In this document: one piece after another, positions 27,265-35,703 of the stretch
Position numbering within the stretch: position 1 is the first letter of the stretch
How the letters are laid out: every line of letters begins with the position of its first letter
Notes under the pieces: model-generated
The model's input: only the letters and a program-made list of their open reading frames with translations
Database searches by the model: none
What the model was told of the DNA's origin: nothing
Made by a program: the position numbers and the translations under genes
From: Gimesia chilikensis
GTDB taxonomy: Bacteria > Planctomycetota > Planctomycetia > Planctomycetales > Planctomycetaceae
Assembly (NCBI RefSeq): GCF_008329715.1
Contig: NZ_VTSR01000021.1
Coordinates: forward strand, 94,420-158,419
Length of the DNA: 64,000 nt
Direction: 5' to 3'

Positions 27265-29148
27265 TCAGGCTTTGCGGATGTAATGAGCGGCGTAACTGCG
27301 GACTTCCTGCCCGTTGAGGACATGGAACATGCGCAGCTGCTGGATGGTTTCCTGACTGAAGCGACCCAAGGGGACGTGGATCAGTTTTTTCTGATAGCGT
27401 TTGGCGAGGCGCTTCCAGCCGATGCCAGGCGGCGATTCGCTGAGCAGGGCGATATGCGACTCTTCGCTGTAATGGCAGGCAGCGACGAGCAGTCGTTCTT
27501 CGAGGGTGTCGACGAAGTCGAAATTCACATCGTTCCAGATGTCATACACCGGACGTGGAGGAAAGAGGAACATCGCACCTCCGTAGGTGGAGACGCCGAT
27601 TCCCGGGCCGACCATTTCCTGACGGTAGTCGGTGGCGAAGAAGGCCAGCGTCGATTCGTCCTGGTGCTCGGCATGCCAGGTGAGGCGATAGGGGTAATCG
27701 CGCGGGTCCGCCGGGGAGTCAAAGAGCATGATCACGCAATCAAGTCGGCCTCGGCTGGGGGGGAGCACTTTGACGTGAATCTCACCCGTGTGCCAGTTGC
27801 GGAGGGTTTCGCGGAGATCGAGACCGTCTTTCATACTGGTTGTGAATTTTTCGGTCCGGGCCAGATCGACGCCGAGCAGGTTCAAGGCATGGTCTTTGAC
27901 GCTGGTGCGGAACTTTTCGATGGCGACATCTTCGGGGGGCCAGCTGCACTGCTTAAAGGGATTCCATTTCATCTCCCATTCGTTCTGCTGCGGTTTGGGT
28001 GGCCGGGGAACCAACTGACAGCTGCGCCAGGAAATCGGATTTCCGGGCAGTCGGTTGCTGAGTTCGAGAGTGGTGCCATTGGGGAGCTGGGCCTGTTCGA
28101 TGCCGAAGCGGAGTGTTTCGAACGGAAGTAAGTGCACGAACGGGTATTCGCGGGCGGTCTCCGCGATCTGGATTGCGTACTGATCGCCGGCGACCTGCTG
28201 AGCGGCTTTGACCAGCGTATACAGGTCAGGAGTCATGCGGCGTTCGATGAGCGAGAGATTCCGCACGTAGCGAAAATAGACCGAGAGCAGCTTGGGGGTA
28301 ATCTTGCGTCCCCGGGATTTGAGTTCGACTTTGTATCGGTCCCGGGCGGTGAGTGCGAGTTCCTTGATGCCGTCGACTGAGAGGTTTTCATCGTCTTCCA
28401 GTTCAGAGCGGGCAGCTTCATAGAGGCCCGTGATGTAAGGAAGTTCCCCCAGCATGAACAGCAGTGTCTCGGGGTCGGCAGTATAGATGGAGGTGTCGTT
28501 GACCTCTTCGTCCTCGACTTCGAGGGGCAGTTGATCGATGTAGGCGTCGTGAATCCAGGGCCAGTCAGAGAGCGAGCAGACCAGCAGGATCGATTTGTAT
28601 TTTTTCTCCAGTTCCCGCAGGCGGTGTGCCATCATTGTGCAACGGTCGAGGGGCTGTCCCTCGGGCAGTTTGCTGAGCGCGGGCAGGACGGCGGCGGAAA
28701 ACTTTTCGAGGGGCACCTTCTTCAGGGCATAGGGATCCGGGAGGACGGCGGACATGCTCTCGAAACGCTGTGTTTCCAGATCAATGAAGTGCCGGTCGAT
28801 GTGTTCCATCATCGCGATGCGGAGTGCGGCGATGACCCCCTGGCAGGGATCGATGGGCACGTAGCTGTACATCTTCTGGTTGTCTTCGTCGTCCTCATCC
28901 TGCTCCCAGGGTGGTGCTCCGGAGATGGGGGGCTCTTCCTGCAGGACCGCGGTGATACTGGGGAGAAAGGTGATGGCCCGCTCGACATCGTTCTGAAACG
29001 AAGCGGGCAGTGGAACGGCGAGGCAGTCGAAATCGTTGTTGAGCATCACGCGACGGACTTCGATCGCGAAGTCGCCGCTGCCGTGGATCAGGGGCAGCAC
29101 GGAGATGCTTGGGCTGATTTTCAAAAAACTGGAATGAGGGGCTGTCAT
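27265..29148 (-). CDS. Uncharacterised 627-residue cytoplasmic protein
   Basis: No signal peptide or membrane segment. The N-terminal part (SVLPLIHGSGDFAIEVRRVM followed by a DCLAVPLP strand) recalls TraB/ChaN- or DUF5682-type proteins, which begin with a His-Gly segment, but this is a weak resemblance. Residues about 70-90 are acidic (WEQDEDDEDNQ). The middle has helical segments; the C-terminal part includes WHAEHQDESTLAFFATDYR and a Gly-rich GPGIGVSTYGGAMF region. It lies 59 bases from the D-2-hydroxyacid dehydrogenase gene on the same strand and may be co-transcribed with it. Function unknown. Confidence 0.7.
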   Translation of the reverse strand: MTAPHSSFLKISPSISVLPLIHGSGDFAIEVRRVMLNNDFDCLAVPLPASFQNDVERAITFLPSITAVLQEEPPISGAPPWEQDEDDEDNQKMYSYVPIDPCQGVIAALRIAMMEHIDRHFIDLETQRFESMSAVLPDPYALKKVPLEKFSAAVLPALSKLPEGQPLDRCTMMAHRLRELEKKYKSILLVCSLSDWPWIHDAYIDQLPLEVEDEEVNDTSIYTADPETLLFMLGELPYITGLYEAARSELEDDENLSVDGIKELALTARDRYKVELKSRGRKITPKLLSVYFRYVRNLSLIERRMTPDLYTLVKAAQQVAGDQYAIQIAETAREYPFVHLLPFETLRFGIEQAQLPNGTTLELSNRLPGNPISWRSCQLVPRPPKPQQNEWEMKWNPFKQCSWPPEDVAIEKFRTSVKDHALNLLGVDLARTEKFTTSMKDGLDLRETLRNWHTGEIHVKVLPPSRGRLDCVIMLFDSPADPRDYPYRLTWHAEHQDESTLAFFATDYRQEMVGPGIGVSTYGGAMFLFPPRPVYDIWNDVNFDFVDTLEERLLVAACHYSEESHIALLSESPPGIGWKRLAKRYQKKLIHVPLGRFSQETIQQLRMFHVLNGQEVRSYAAHYIRKA

Positions 29149-29207
29149 GTTGCTATCGTCCAGTTTCTCAAGGGACCGGAGTCAGTTCGCTGGGATCCGT
29201 GACGGGA

Positions 29208-30197
29208 TCAGCGGGTCCATTTCCAGTCGGGGGTCTGTTTCAGGTTGACCACACACTCTTCCGGCCACTCGCCCTGATACAGTTTGACAATGTTGTGAGC
29301 CGCCATCGCGTAAGCATCGCGGTGCGATTCCTGGTCCAGTCCGCCGATGTGACAGCTCAACAGTACATTGTCCAGCTTGATCAGGGGACTTTCAACAGGC
29401 AAAGGTTCTTTTTTGAAGACATCGAGACCGGCGGCGCGGAGATGTCCCGACTGCAGGGCTTCAATCAGGGCATCTTCGTCGACGAGGCCACCGCGGGCCG
29501 TGTTGATGAGGACCGAACCCTGTTTCATTTTGGCCAGAGAGTCCTTGTTGATCAGGTCGACCGTTTCGGGAGTGACGGGCAGGTGCAGCGTGACGTAGTC
29601 CGACTGGGACAGCAGTTCGTCGATGCTGACCATGGTGATTGCGTGGCTGTCGACAAACTGTTTGTTGGGGAACGGGTCGTACGCGAGGACTTTCATGCCC
29701 ATGCCGATGGCGCGGGTTGCGACTGCCTGACCGATGCGACCGAGGCCGACGATTCCGATAGTGCTGCCCCAGACGCGGGGAGTCAGAGCCCGTTCCCATT
29801 CACCGCGGCGGACTGCCTGGTCCTGGGAGCGGGTGAGTCGGGCGACGCCCATCAGCAGCGCGAAAGCCTGTTCGGCAACCGAGTGATGATTCACTCCCGG
29901 AGTGATGGTGACTGCGATGTCCAGATCGTCAGCGGCTGCCAGATCGACGGCGTCGAAGCCGACTCCATAGCGAGAGACGATTCTCAGATCGGGCAGTTGT
30001 GCGAGCACTTCGCGGGAATAGATTTCTGCACCGGCCAGAACGGCATCATACCCCTGAACCTGTTCGACGACGCGGTGGGGTTCCTTGCGGAGATCCACCT
30101 CAGTCGGGACGGTGTCCACCTCGAATCCTGCTGCCTGCAGGATTTCAAAGTGCGGACCGAATTCACACATTTTGGCAGTACAGATGACGCGAGGCAT
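29208..30197 (-). CDS. D-2-hydroxyacid dehydrogenase (phosphoglycerate dehydrogenase-like)
   Basis: 329 residues of the D-isomer-specific 2-hydroxyacid dehydrogenase family. NAD-binding motif GLGRIG lies at about residues 150-155, with an acidic residue ending strand two (LAYDPF). The catalytic Arg sits in NTARGGLVDEDAL, the Glu in the following loop (KKEPLPVESPL), and the His in CHIGG, here preceded by Cys rather than the usual Pro. No regulatory ACT domain is present, so it need not be the serine-pathway enzyme; glycerate, glyoxylate or other 2-oxoacids are equally possible. Confidence 0.88.
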   Translation of the reverse strand: MPRVICTAKMCEFGPHFEILQAAGFEVDTVPTEVDLRKEPHRVVEQVQGYDAVLAGAEIYSREVLAQLPDLRIVSRYGVGFDAVDLAAADDLDIAVTITPGVNHHSVAEQAFALLMGVARLTRSQDQAVRRGEWERALTPRVWGSTIGIVGLGRIGQAVATRAIGMGMKVLAYDPFPNKQFVDSHAITMVSIDELLSQSDYVTLHLPVTPETVDLINKDSLAKMKQGSVLINTARGGLVDEDALIEALQSGHLRAAGLDVFKKEPLPVESPLIKLDNVLLSCHIGGLDQESHRDAYAMAAHNIVKLYQGEWPEECVVNLKQTPDWKWTR

Positions 30198-30322
30198 GTT
30201 TCCGTTTCTTCTTCTAATACAGGTTTCGGGGATGAGTAACCGTACTGTTACTCTAGCGAATCCCGGGGTTGGCTGACAGTCAGCCGGAAGGAAAAAACGG
30301 AAGGCCCGCGAAGTGTCGGCAT

Positions 30323-31510
30323 TTAATAGAAGCGTTCGGCCCGTTTGACGAGTTGGGGGTCCCGATCGCGGATGAGAGTCAGGTATTTCCGGGCCCGGGC
30401 GGCGGTTGTGGCGTCGGGGCCACCGTTCGACGGATCGGAATAGCGGGAGGCGACCAGCAGGTAGCGGATGATGGCCTGGCGGATACCTTTGTAGTCGTAC
30501 CCCTCGGCATCATAGAGGGAGACGAGTCGATCCATGACGGTCCAGTCCTGCCAGCGTGCGAGGTCGGCAATGACGAGGTCCGCCAGTTCCGGGCGATTGA
30601 GCAGCATCCGCATGGACTGTCGCAGACGTTCGGGGGGAATCTGATAACGTCCCTTGCCGTACGTCCACATGAACGAGACCGCTTCGCGGGCAGCGAAGAG
30701 TTCGTTGGGCGATGTGTTTTTCTGCTGGAACTTGGACCGCTCGAGGTGGTCGAGTCCTTCGCTGCCGGTGAGCATCAGGTAGCCGGACATCAGGCCACCG
30801 ATGCCTGAGCGGAGCCCTTGTGCCTGGACGTTGATTTTGTCTTCCATGAAGTCGATGTCATCTTCATTTCCACAGAGTCCCAGCATGAGGCCGTATAAGC
30901 CGAGGCGGGGGGCGGGCGTGGATTTGCTGCTCAGCCAGTGGTGCAGCTTTTCGCGGGGGAGTTGTGGAGTCAGCGGGACGATGTCTTCAAAGGGGGCGTT
31001 AGCGAACTCCGCAAAGGCATCGTTGGCGATGATCATATCCTGGTGTTCGAGGAACTTCAGAAAGTACTGCAGCCTTTCGGTAGTCGGTCTCTGCAGCGAG
31101 GGCGCCTGCATGACGTACGCATAGCTGGCAGGGGTGATGGCTGTCGGGTTTTCCCAGAGGGGCTTGGGTCCGTGAGTGCCGGTGAGCAGGAACGGTCCGC
31201 CAGGCTTGCTGAAGTGGTAGTGGTTGACCGTGATCAACGAACCTTTTTCGTACTGGGTACTCTGCGACTGTTTAATGACCTTCAATACTTTGAAGACCGT
31301 GTGTCCCGGCTTCTCGATGGTGCCTGTATCGCCTTCGACCCAGCGGACCAGACAGGCGGTGTGGGCGTGTGTCAGTTTTTCGGTCAACGGGACAGAGGCC
31401 CCGGGGCAGAACGGACAGGCTGCGAGTTTCGTTGTCAGTACTGTGATCAGCAGGCAGCAGAACAGCCCAGGCCATCCGTGGCAGGGTCGGATTCGATTCC
31501 GGTCGGTCAT
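30323..31510 (-). CDS. Secreted CPFC-motif protein, paralog 1
   Basis: 395 residues. A signal peptide (about 1-30, ending LAACPFC) leads straight into Cys-Pro-Phe-Cys, a thioredoxin-like CxxC spacing, although no thioredoxin fold is evident. A short beta-rich domain (CLVRWVEGDTGTIEKPGHTVFKVLKV, about residues 53-80) follows, then a long helical part. It aligns along its length with the neighbour at 31603-32808: ACPFC, LRYFLKFLE-like, EFANAPFEDI, RLGLYGLMLGLCG, GYLMLTGSEGLD, FMWTYGKGR, DLVIADLARW, AIIRYLLVAS. The pair is a tandem duplication. Function unknown; CxxC at the mature N-terminus could bind metal or a lipid anchor. Confidence 0.75.
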   Translation of the reverse strand: MTDRNRIRPCHGWPGLFCCLLITVLTTKLAACPFCPGASVPLTEKLTHAHTACLVRWVEGDTGTIEKPGHTVFKVLKVIKQSQSTQYEKGSLITVNHYHFSKPGGPFLLTGTHGPKPLWENPTAITPASYAYVMQAPSLQRPTTERLQYFLKFLEHQDMIIANDAFAEFANAPFEDIVPLTPQLPREKLHHWLSSKSTPAPRLGLYGLMLGLCGNEDDIDFMEDKINVQAQGLRSGIGGLMSGYLMLTGSEGLDHLERSKFQQKNTSPNELFAAREAVSFMWTYGKGRYQIPPERLRQSMRMLLNRPELADLVIADLARWQDWTVMDRLVSLYDAEGYDYKGIRQAIIRYLLVASRYSDPSNGGPDATTAARARKYLTLIRDRDPQLVKRAERFY

Positions 31511-31602
31511 ACCAGTTCCTTCTGGTAAAAATGTCAGTTCGTCTCGGTCAGTTCCTGTTGTTGAGCGCGACTGCAGGAACGTCGTCAGCTTATCAGTGCA
31601 AA

Positions 31603-32808
31603 TTACTTCAGGAAGAAGAAGCGTTCGGCACTTTTGACGGTCTTGGGATCTTCTTCGCGGAGCTTGGCGAGCAGTTCCTTGGCTTTTTCCGTCGTGGCGG
31701 CATCGGGGCCACCGCCATTTTTGTTTTTCCCTTTGGAGGCGACGAGCAGGTAACGCACGATGGCCCGTTTGATGGAGGGAATGTTGTAGTCTTCGGCGCC
31801 GTACATTTCCATCAGGCGGTTCATGACGCTCCAGTCATCCCAGCGAGCGAGGTCCGCGACAACCAGGTCGGTCAGTTCGGGGCGATCGAGGAGCAGCCGC
31901 ATGGATTTCCGCAGGCGTGCTTTGTCGATGCGTCCGTCGCCGTAGGTCCACATGAAACGCAGAGCCTGCATGGCGGCGTAGGTTTCACTGAAGGCGACAT
32001 CCTTGGGGACAAACTTGGATTCGTCGATTTTATCGAGCCCGTCCGATCCGGTGAGCAGCAGGTAGCCGGAGATGACGCCGTCGATCCCCAGGCGGAAGTC
32101 TTTGGTGGGTTCATTGATTTTCTTTTCCATGAACTCCACATCTTCACCCTGACCGCAGAGTCCCATCAGCAGTCCATAGAGACCGATGCGGGTGACGGGG
32201 GTTTCGGGATCGGAGAGCCACTTGCGGATCTTTTCGCGGGGCATGTCTTTGGACAGCGTGGCGATATCTTCGTAAGGGGCGTTGGCGAATTCGGCATAGG
32301 CGTCGTTCGAGATCATCTGGTCCGGGAATTCCAGGAACTTCAGGAAGTAACGCAGACGCTTGGATGTTTTTTCTTCTGGCGGTGGTGCCTGGGAGACGTA
32401 GTGGTAGCTGGTTTCGGTGACTTCGATCGGATCGCCCCAGTCGACTTCTGCGCCCTTGGTGCCCAGCAGCATGAACAGGTTGCCTTTCTTGCCGGGACGA
32501 TGGCGGTTGATGGTAATTTTATCGCCGACTTTGAGCTTGTCCTTGTCTGACTGGCGGATGATCTCTTTGACTTCGAAGACGGTTTTCCCCGCTTTTTCGA
32601 GGTCTCCTTTCTCGGCTTCGATCCACTGGACGAGCACGGCGACGTCTGACTGAGACAGCTGTTCGGTCAGGGTCAGCGAGGGAGCGGAGCAGAAGGGACA
32701 GGCCTGGGCCACAGGTACCTGGGCCAGCAGGATCAGTCCGCAGAGTAACCCCATGACGGTGCGTTGTTTGAGGATGCGATGTTGGAAGGAATTTGTCAGA
32801 CGATTCAT
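31603..32808 (-). CDS. Secreted CPFC-motif protein, paralog 2
   Basis: 401 residues with a signal peptide (hydrophobic about 16-33, ending AQACPFC). The mature protein again begins with CPFC, followed by a small beta domain (VAVLVQWIEAEKGDLEKAGK) and a helical region. Shared landmarks with paralog 1 include YFLKFLEFPDQMISNDAYAE, ANAPYEDI, RIGLYGLLMGLCG, YLLLTGSDGLD, FMWTYGDGR and VVADLARWDDWSVMNRL. Both end in Phe/Tyr-rich tails (RAERFY, SAERFFFLK). The gene precedes paralog 1 in transcription order, 92 bases away. No known family could be named from memory; probably a planctomycete-specific exported protein. Confidence 0.78.
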   Translation of the reverse strand: MNRLTNSFQHRILKQRTVMGLLCGLILLAQVPVAQACPFCSAPSLTLTEQLSQSDVAVLVQWIEAEKGDLEKAGKTVFEVKEIIRQSDKDKLKVGDKITINRHRPGKKGNLFMLLGTKGAEVDWGDPIEVTETSYHYVSQAPPPEEKTSKRLRYFLKFLEFPDQMISNDAYAEFANAPYEDIATLSKDMPREKIRKWLSDPETPVTRIGLYGLLMGLCGQGEDVEFMEKKINEPTKDFRLGIDGVISGYLLLTGSDGLDKIDESKFVPKDVAFSETYAAMQALRFMWTYGDGRIDKARLRKSMRLLLDRPELTDLVVADLARWDDWSVMNRLMEMYGAEDYNIPSIKRAIVRYLLVASKGKNKNGGGPDAATTEKAKELLAKLREEDPKTVKSAERFFFLK

Positions 32809-32843
32809 GAGCCAGACCTCGTGGCGTTAGTTAACAATTTTGT

Positions 32844-32855
32844 AAAACGCGTTTT
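32844..32855. promoter_or_regulatory. Palindrome upstream of CPFC paralog 2
   Basis: AAAACGCGTTTT is a perfect 12-base palindrome 36 bases before the start codon at 32808 and 18 bases after the preceding gene. Its place would suit an operator, but nothing else supports this. Confidence 0.25.
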
Positions 32856-32872
32856 GTTTCCGTAAACATTTA

Positions 32873-33757
32873 TTATTGATCGATGACGATGGCGTCGTCA
32901 ATCAAGTAGATCCGCTCCAGTTCTCCGTCGATGGTTTCAGCCTTGATGTGGAAGACGCCGACCACGTCGAAGGGGCGGTTCAGAATGTAGTCTGTTGTGA
33001 CGCCGTCCTTGAGGAGCACGGGGAACAGGTCGTAGATTTTCGGGTTCTTGCCGAAGCAGCAGATCTGGTTGTCCCGGGCGAGGAGGAAATACTCATTGCC
33101 GGTCTGCTGGAACGGGGGATACATGAAACCACGAATGCGAATTCGTTTGCCGTTCAGATCCTTCAGCCACTGAGGCATCAGCTCGGGGGCTTCGGGAGTG
33201 ACCGGTTCCATATTCATGACTTTGAGCAGGTCGATGTCATCATAGCTGACCTGCAGGGCATCGTTGGGTGCGACGTGCCGGAATGATTTGTTTTTGACCA
33301 GGATCTTGACTTCCCGCGGTTCCTTTTTCGCCGTCTGCTGTTTTTCTTCTTCCGGAGTGAGTGCCCGGAGGCTCGGATCGGGACGCTGCGCGATCAGGGG
33401 GAGGAAGTCGTCGGTGGCATCGACGGCGGCAGCGGTTTCCGTGGGGGCCGGTTTGGCTTTGGTTCCGGTCTCCAGCGGCATCGGTTCAGCCGATTTGACT
33501 GCGGAGGTCTGGGTAATGGTTTTCGGTTCGGGTTCTACCGGTTCTGACTGTTCTGGAACCTCTGCGGCGACCTGTTCCGGCTGGTTGTCAGCGGCGTCTT
33601 TCTGCTCGGGCGATTTGGCATCAATCTGTTCGCTGTATTGACGGTACTCGGTCTGGTCTGATGAATTGCAGCCGGCTCCCCAGAAGGTGAGGCTGCAGAG
33701 GGTGAGGATTATCAGACTGGCTGGTGAGTATCGGGTGGGATTGTGGTGGGCCTGCAC
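32873..33757 (-). CDS. DUF3299-type lipoprotein
   Basis: 294 residues from GTG 33757, which has AGGAG 9 bases upstream; an upstream TTG is less likely and would bury the signal. Lipobox WGAGC gives lipidated Cys30. Residues about 32-150 are a low-complexity Pro/Glu/Ala/Thr-rich linker. The folded C-terminal part (about 175-294) contains GKRIRIRGFMYPPF, ARDNQICCFGKNP and a final FHIKAETIDGELERIYLID strand, matching DUF3299; the double Cys in ICCFG is also in the neighbouring protein at 33928-34644. DUF3299 proteins are exported proteins of unknown function often found near FtsX-like permeases, as here some 4 kb upstream. Confidence 0.78.
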   Translation of the reverse strand: MQAHHNPTRYSPASLIILTLCSLTFWGAGCNSSDQTEYRQYSEQIDAKSPEQKDAADNQPEQVAAEVPEQSEPVEPEPKTITQTSAVKSAEPMPLETGTKAKPAPTETAAAVDATDDFLPLIAQRPDPSLRALTPEEEKQQTAKKEPREVKILVKNKSFRHVAPNDALQVSYDDIDLLKVMNMEPVTPEAPELMPQWLKDLNGKRIRIRGFMYPPFQQTGNEYFLLARDNQICCFGKNPKIYDLFPVLLKDGVTTDYILNRPFDVVGVFHIKAETIDGELERIYLIDDAIVIDQ

Positions 33758-33927
33758 GTGATCAAACTCCTGATGATCGGGTGGTTGCACCAACTTCTGG
33801 ATAAAGTTGATAATGGCTCAGACTGTGAATCAACCTGAGCCATTCAAATTCGTAACGAGGTAATAAACGCGTTGGTCTGGGTCTCCGGTGTTTTCAGGCG
33901 GGTGTCTCTGTGTGGTTATCTGGTCGT

Positions 33928-34644
33928 TTATCTGTAGGAAGTACGAGCCTGCTCGAAGTGGGTCCCCTTCAACTGGTAGACTGGACGTAATTCACCGGCC
34001 TGGGTCGGGGCTTCTGCGACGAATTCACCGGCAACGGAAACGAGACCGGAATAGAAGTCGGCCCGATTCTTGCCCTGCATTTCGACCAGGATCATATCTT
34101 TCACGTCGGGCTGGCCGCCGAAGCAGCACTGGCCGTTATCTTTAACCAGGATGAAAGACTGCAGGTCTTCGGTCTGGCGTGTGGGGTACATGTAGCCTTT
34201 GACGAAGACTTTCTGCTTGTCCATTTTGAGTACGTCGGGATTGACGCTGGTCACGCCATCTTTCTGGACGAATTCTTTGGACGAAATGTCGGTGGCGAAG
34301 TTAATGCGCTGGTAGCCTTCGGGAACTTCATGTGCATAGACGAAGGACTGATAGCTGACCCCGGTGACCAGGAAGAAGGTCGACAGCATGAGACCGGCAC
34401 GGGCCACCATTTTGCCGCCCAGTTCACCGCCTGCCCGGCGGATATTGAACATACTGATCAGCGAGACCACGATACCGAACACGGCCACACCCAGTCCGAT
34501 GATCCCGAACAGGGCAATAAAGGAGAGCAGTCCCAGTACCAGGCCCACGACAGCAGTCGGGGGAACCGGCTTGTAGGAAAACTCATCCTGACCTTCGAAG
34601 GAATTTTGCAGCGAATGATTGGATCCATCAAGAACTTGCGACAT
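33928..34644 (-). CDS. DUF4190-like membrane protein with DUF3299-like domain
   Basis: 238 residues. Two or three membrane segments (about residues 30-68 and 84-104) resemble DUF4190, with the typical AVVGLVLGLLSF and FNIRRAGGELGG elements. The remaining 125 residues lie outside the cytoplasm and hold KVFVKGYMYPTR and KDNGQCCFGGQPD, parallel to the DUF3299 segment of the next gene. The two proteins therefore share one domain delivered to the envelope by two anchors, membrane helices and lipid. Likely co-transcribed with the lipoprotein gene 170 bases downstream. Function unknown. Confidence 0.75.
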   Translation of the reverse strand: MSQVLDGSNHSLQNSFEGQDEFSYKPVPPTAVVGLVLGLLSFIALFGIIGLGVAVFGIVVSLISMFNIRRAGGELGGKMVARAGLMLSTFFLVTGVSYQSFVYAHEVPEGYQRINFATDISSKEFVQKDGVTSVNPDVLKMDKQKVFVKGYMYPTRQTEDLQSFILVKDNGQCCFGGQPDVKDMILVEMQGKNRADFYSGLVSVAGEFVAEAPTQAGELRPVYQLKGTHFEQARTSYR

Positions 34645-35100
34645 CTTGCAAGGCCTTTCAAAAGTCAGCAGAAATAAACAGGGAATATAGTTAATTATCG
34701 CAGAATCACAGGCTACCCGGCCAGAACAACTGGCTGAAGTTCAGAACGGGGTCTGGATTTTTTACTATCATATCAGGGAGGGGGGATGAGAACATCCCTG
34801 AAATCATCCAGAACCGGTCAGAAAATTCTGAAGTTCCGGGTAAAGTGAGCCTGACTCTGTAGATCCCTTGCTGAGCGACAGGCGGAATGCTCCCTGAAAC
34901 CAGTCCTTTATAATAGTATATACGGGATCGCGTCGATTTTCGTTGAATTTTTATCAATCCTAACTTAAAGCGGGCCCCATCAGGATGTTGTGTGCCGCAA
35001 GGCTATGCCAGGAAACAGCTTATGGCCATGTCTCTGGTGCTGTTGCAAAAAGGGAAAACTGCCGAATGGAGGGCCGGTTTGGGGGGAGGTCACTCCCCGA
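34645..35100. other. Intergenic region between the HD oxygenase gene and the DUF4190/DUF3299 gene
   Basis: 456 bases, AT-rich at 34880-34960, where the minus strand reads TATACT in a suitable -10 context (about 34908-34913), so a promoter for the downstream DUF gene is possible. Short open frames here have poor codon character and no ribosome sites, so I do not call a gene. Confidence 0.45.
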
Positions 35101-35703
35101 TCAATGTTCCAGGCAGCTGAGTACTTCGACGCGGTAATCTTCCAGGCCCGGTACTGAGAGCCCTCTGACCTTGGCGCCGTCATCCCAGCGGCGGAGGAGC
35201 ACAGCCGTATGATGGAAGGGCTGGCTTTCAAACCGTGCCACTTCCTTGTCGCTCATCAGCCCTCCCTGCAGGGCAAAGCTCCTCTGTGAAGCGAGTGACA
35301 GGCCGTTGAAGTAATCGGGTTCGACGGTGCAGAGATAGCGCTTGGCGGGGACGTGCAGAAAGATCGGATCGGTAATCGCTCTGCCGAAAAACGGTTCCAG
35401 CTGCCGGGCGCCGACCGTTTCGTGTTCCCAGTCTTCGGAGAGGAAATCATCGTGTGCTTCGTGCTCGTTCATCAGGAAGTGGCCGATATCGTGCAGCAGG
35501 GCAGCGGTGATCTGTTCCATGCTGGCCTGACTGCTGCGGGCGAGTTGTGCGGCCTGCAGGGCATGTTCCAGTTGCGTGACTGCTTCATCGTAGTAGCTCT
35601 GTCCCTGTACCTGCATCAGTTCGAACAGGCCATCGACTCGCTGGTCAGGAGTCTTTTCGAGTGAGAGGACATCGTGCAGGGAGATTTCGATTTTTTCTTT
35701 CAT
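35101..35703 (-). CDS. phnZ: PhnZ-like HD-domain phosphonate oxygenase
   Basis: 200 residues. PhnZ is a mixed-valent di-iron HD enzyme that uses O2 to cleave the C-P bond of a 1-hydroxyphosphonate, giving phosphate and a carboxylic acid. All expected residues are present: the gating Tyr37 and Glu40 (YxxE), His47 in QLEH, HD pair His71/Asp72 with His75 in ALLHDIGH, His94 in HETVGA, His117 and Lys121 in HVPAKRYL, and Asp174 in RRWDD. The segment around SLASQRSFALQGGLMS also follows PhnZ. The start overlaps the stop of the PhyH gene by four bases. I recall that PhnZ1 of Gimesia maris acts on hydroxymethylphosphonate, giving formate and phosphate; 2-aminoethylphosphonate-type substrates remain possible. 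Confidence 0.9.
   Translation of the reverse strand: MKEKIEISLHDVLSLEKTPDQRVDGLFELMQVQGQSYYDEAVTQLEHALQAAQLARSSQASMEQITAALLHDIGHFLMNEHEAHDDFLSEDWEHETVGARQLEPFFGRAITDPIFLHVPAKRYLCTVEPDYFNGLSLASQRSFALQGGLMSDKEVARFESQPFHHTAVLLRRWDDGAKVRGLSVPGLEDYRVEVLSCLEH

Noticed and set aside
30271..30285. Palindrome GGCTGAC-A-GTCAGCC after CPFC paralog 1
   Set aside because: The stem is perfect but the one-base loop and lack of a T tract make a terminator unlikely; no other role is supported.
34706..34957. 83-residue minus-strand frame in the gap before the DUF4190/DUF3299 gene
   Set aside because: No ribosome site, AT-rich and composition unlike neighbouring genes; more likely promoter DNA.
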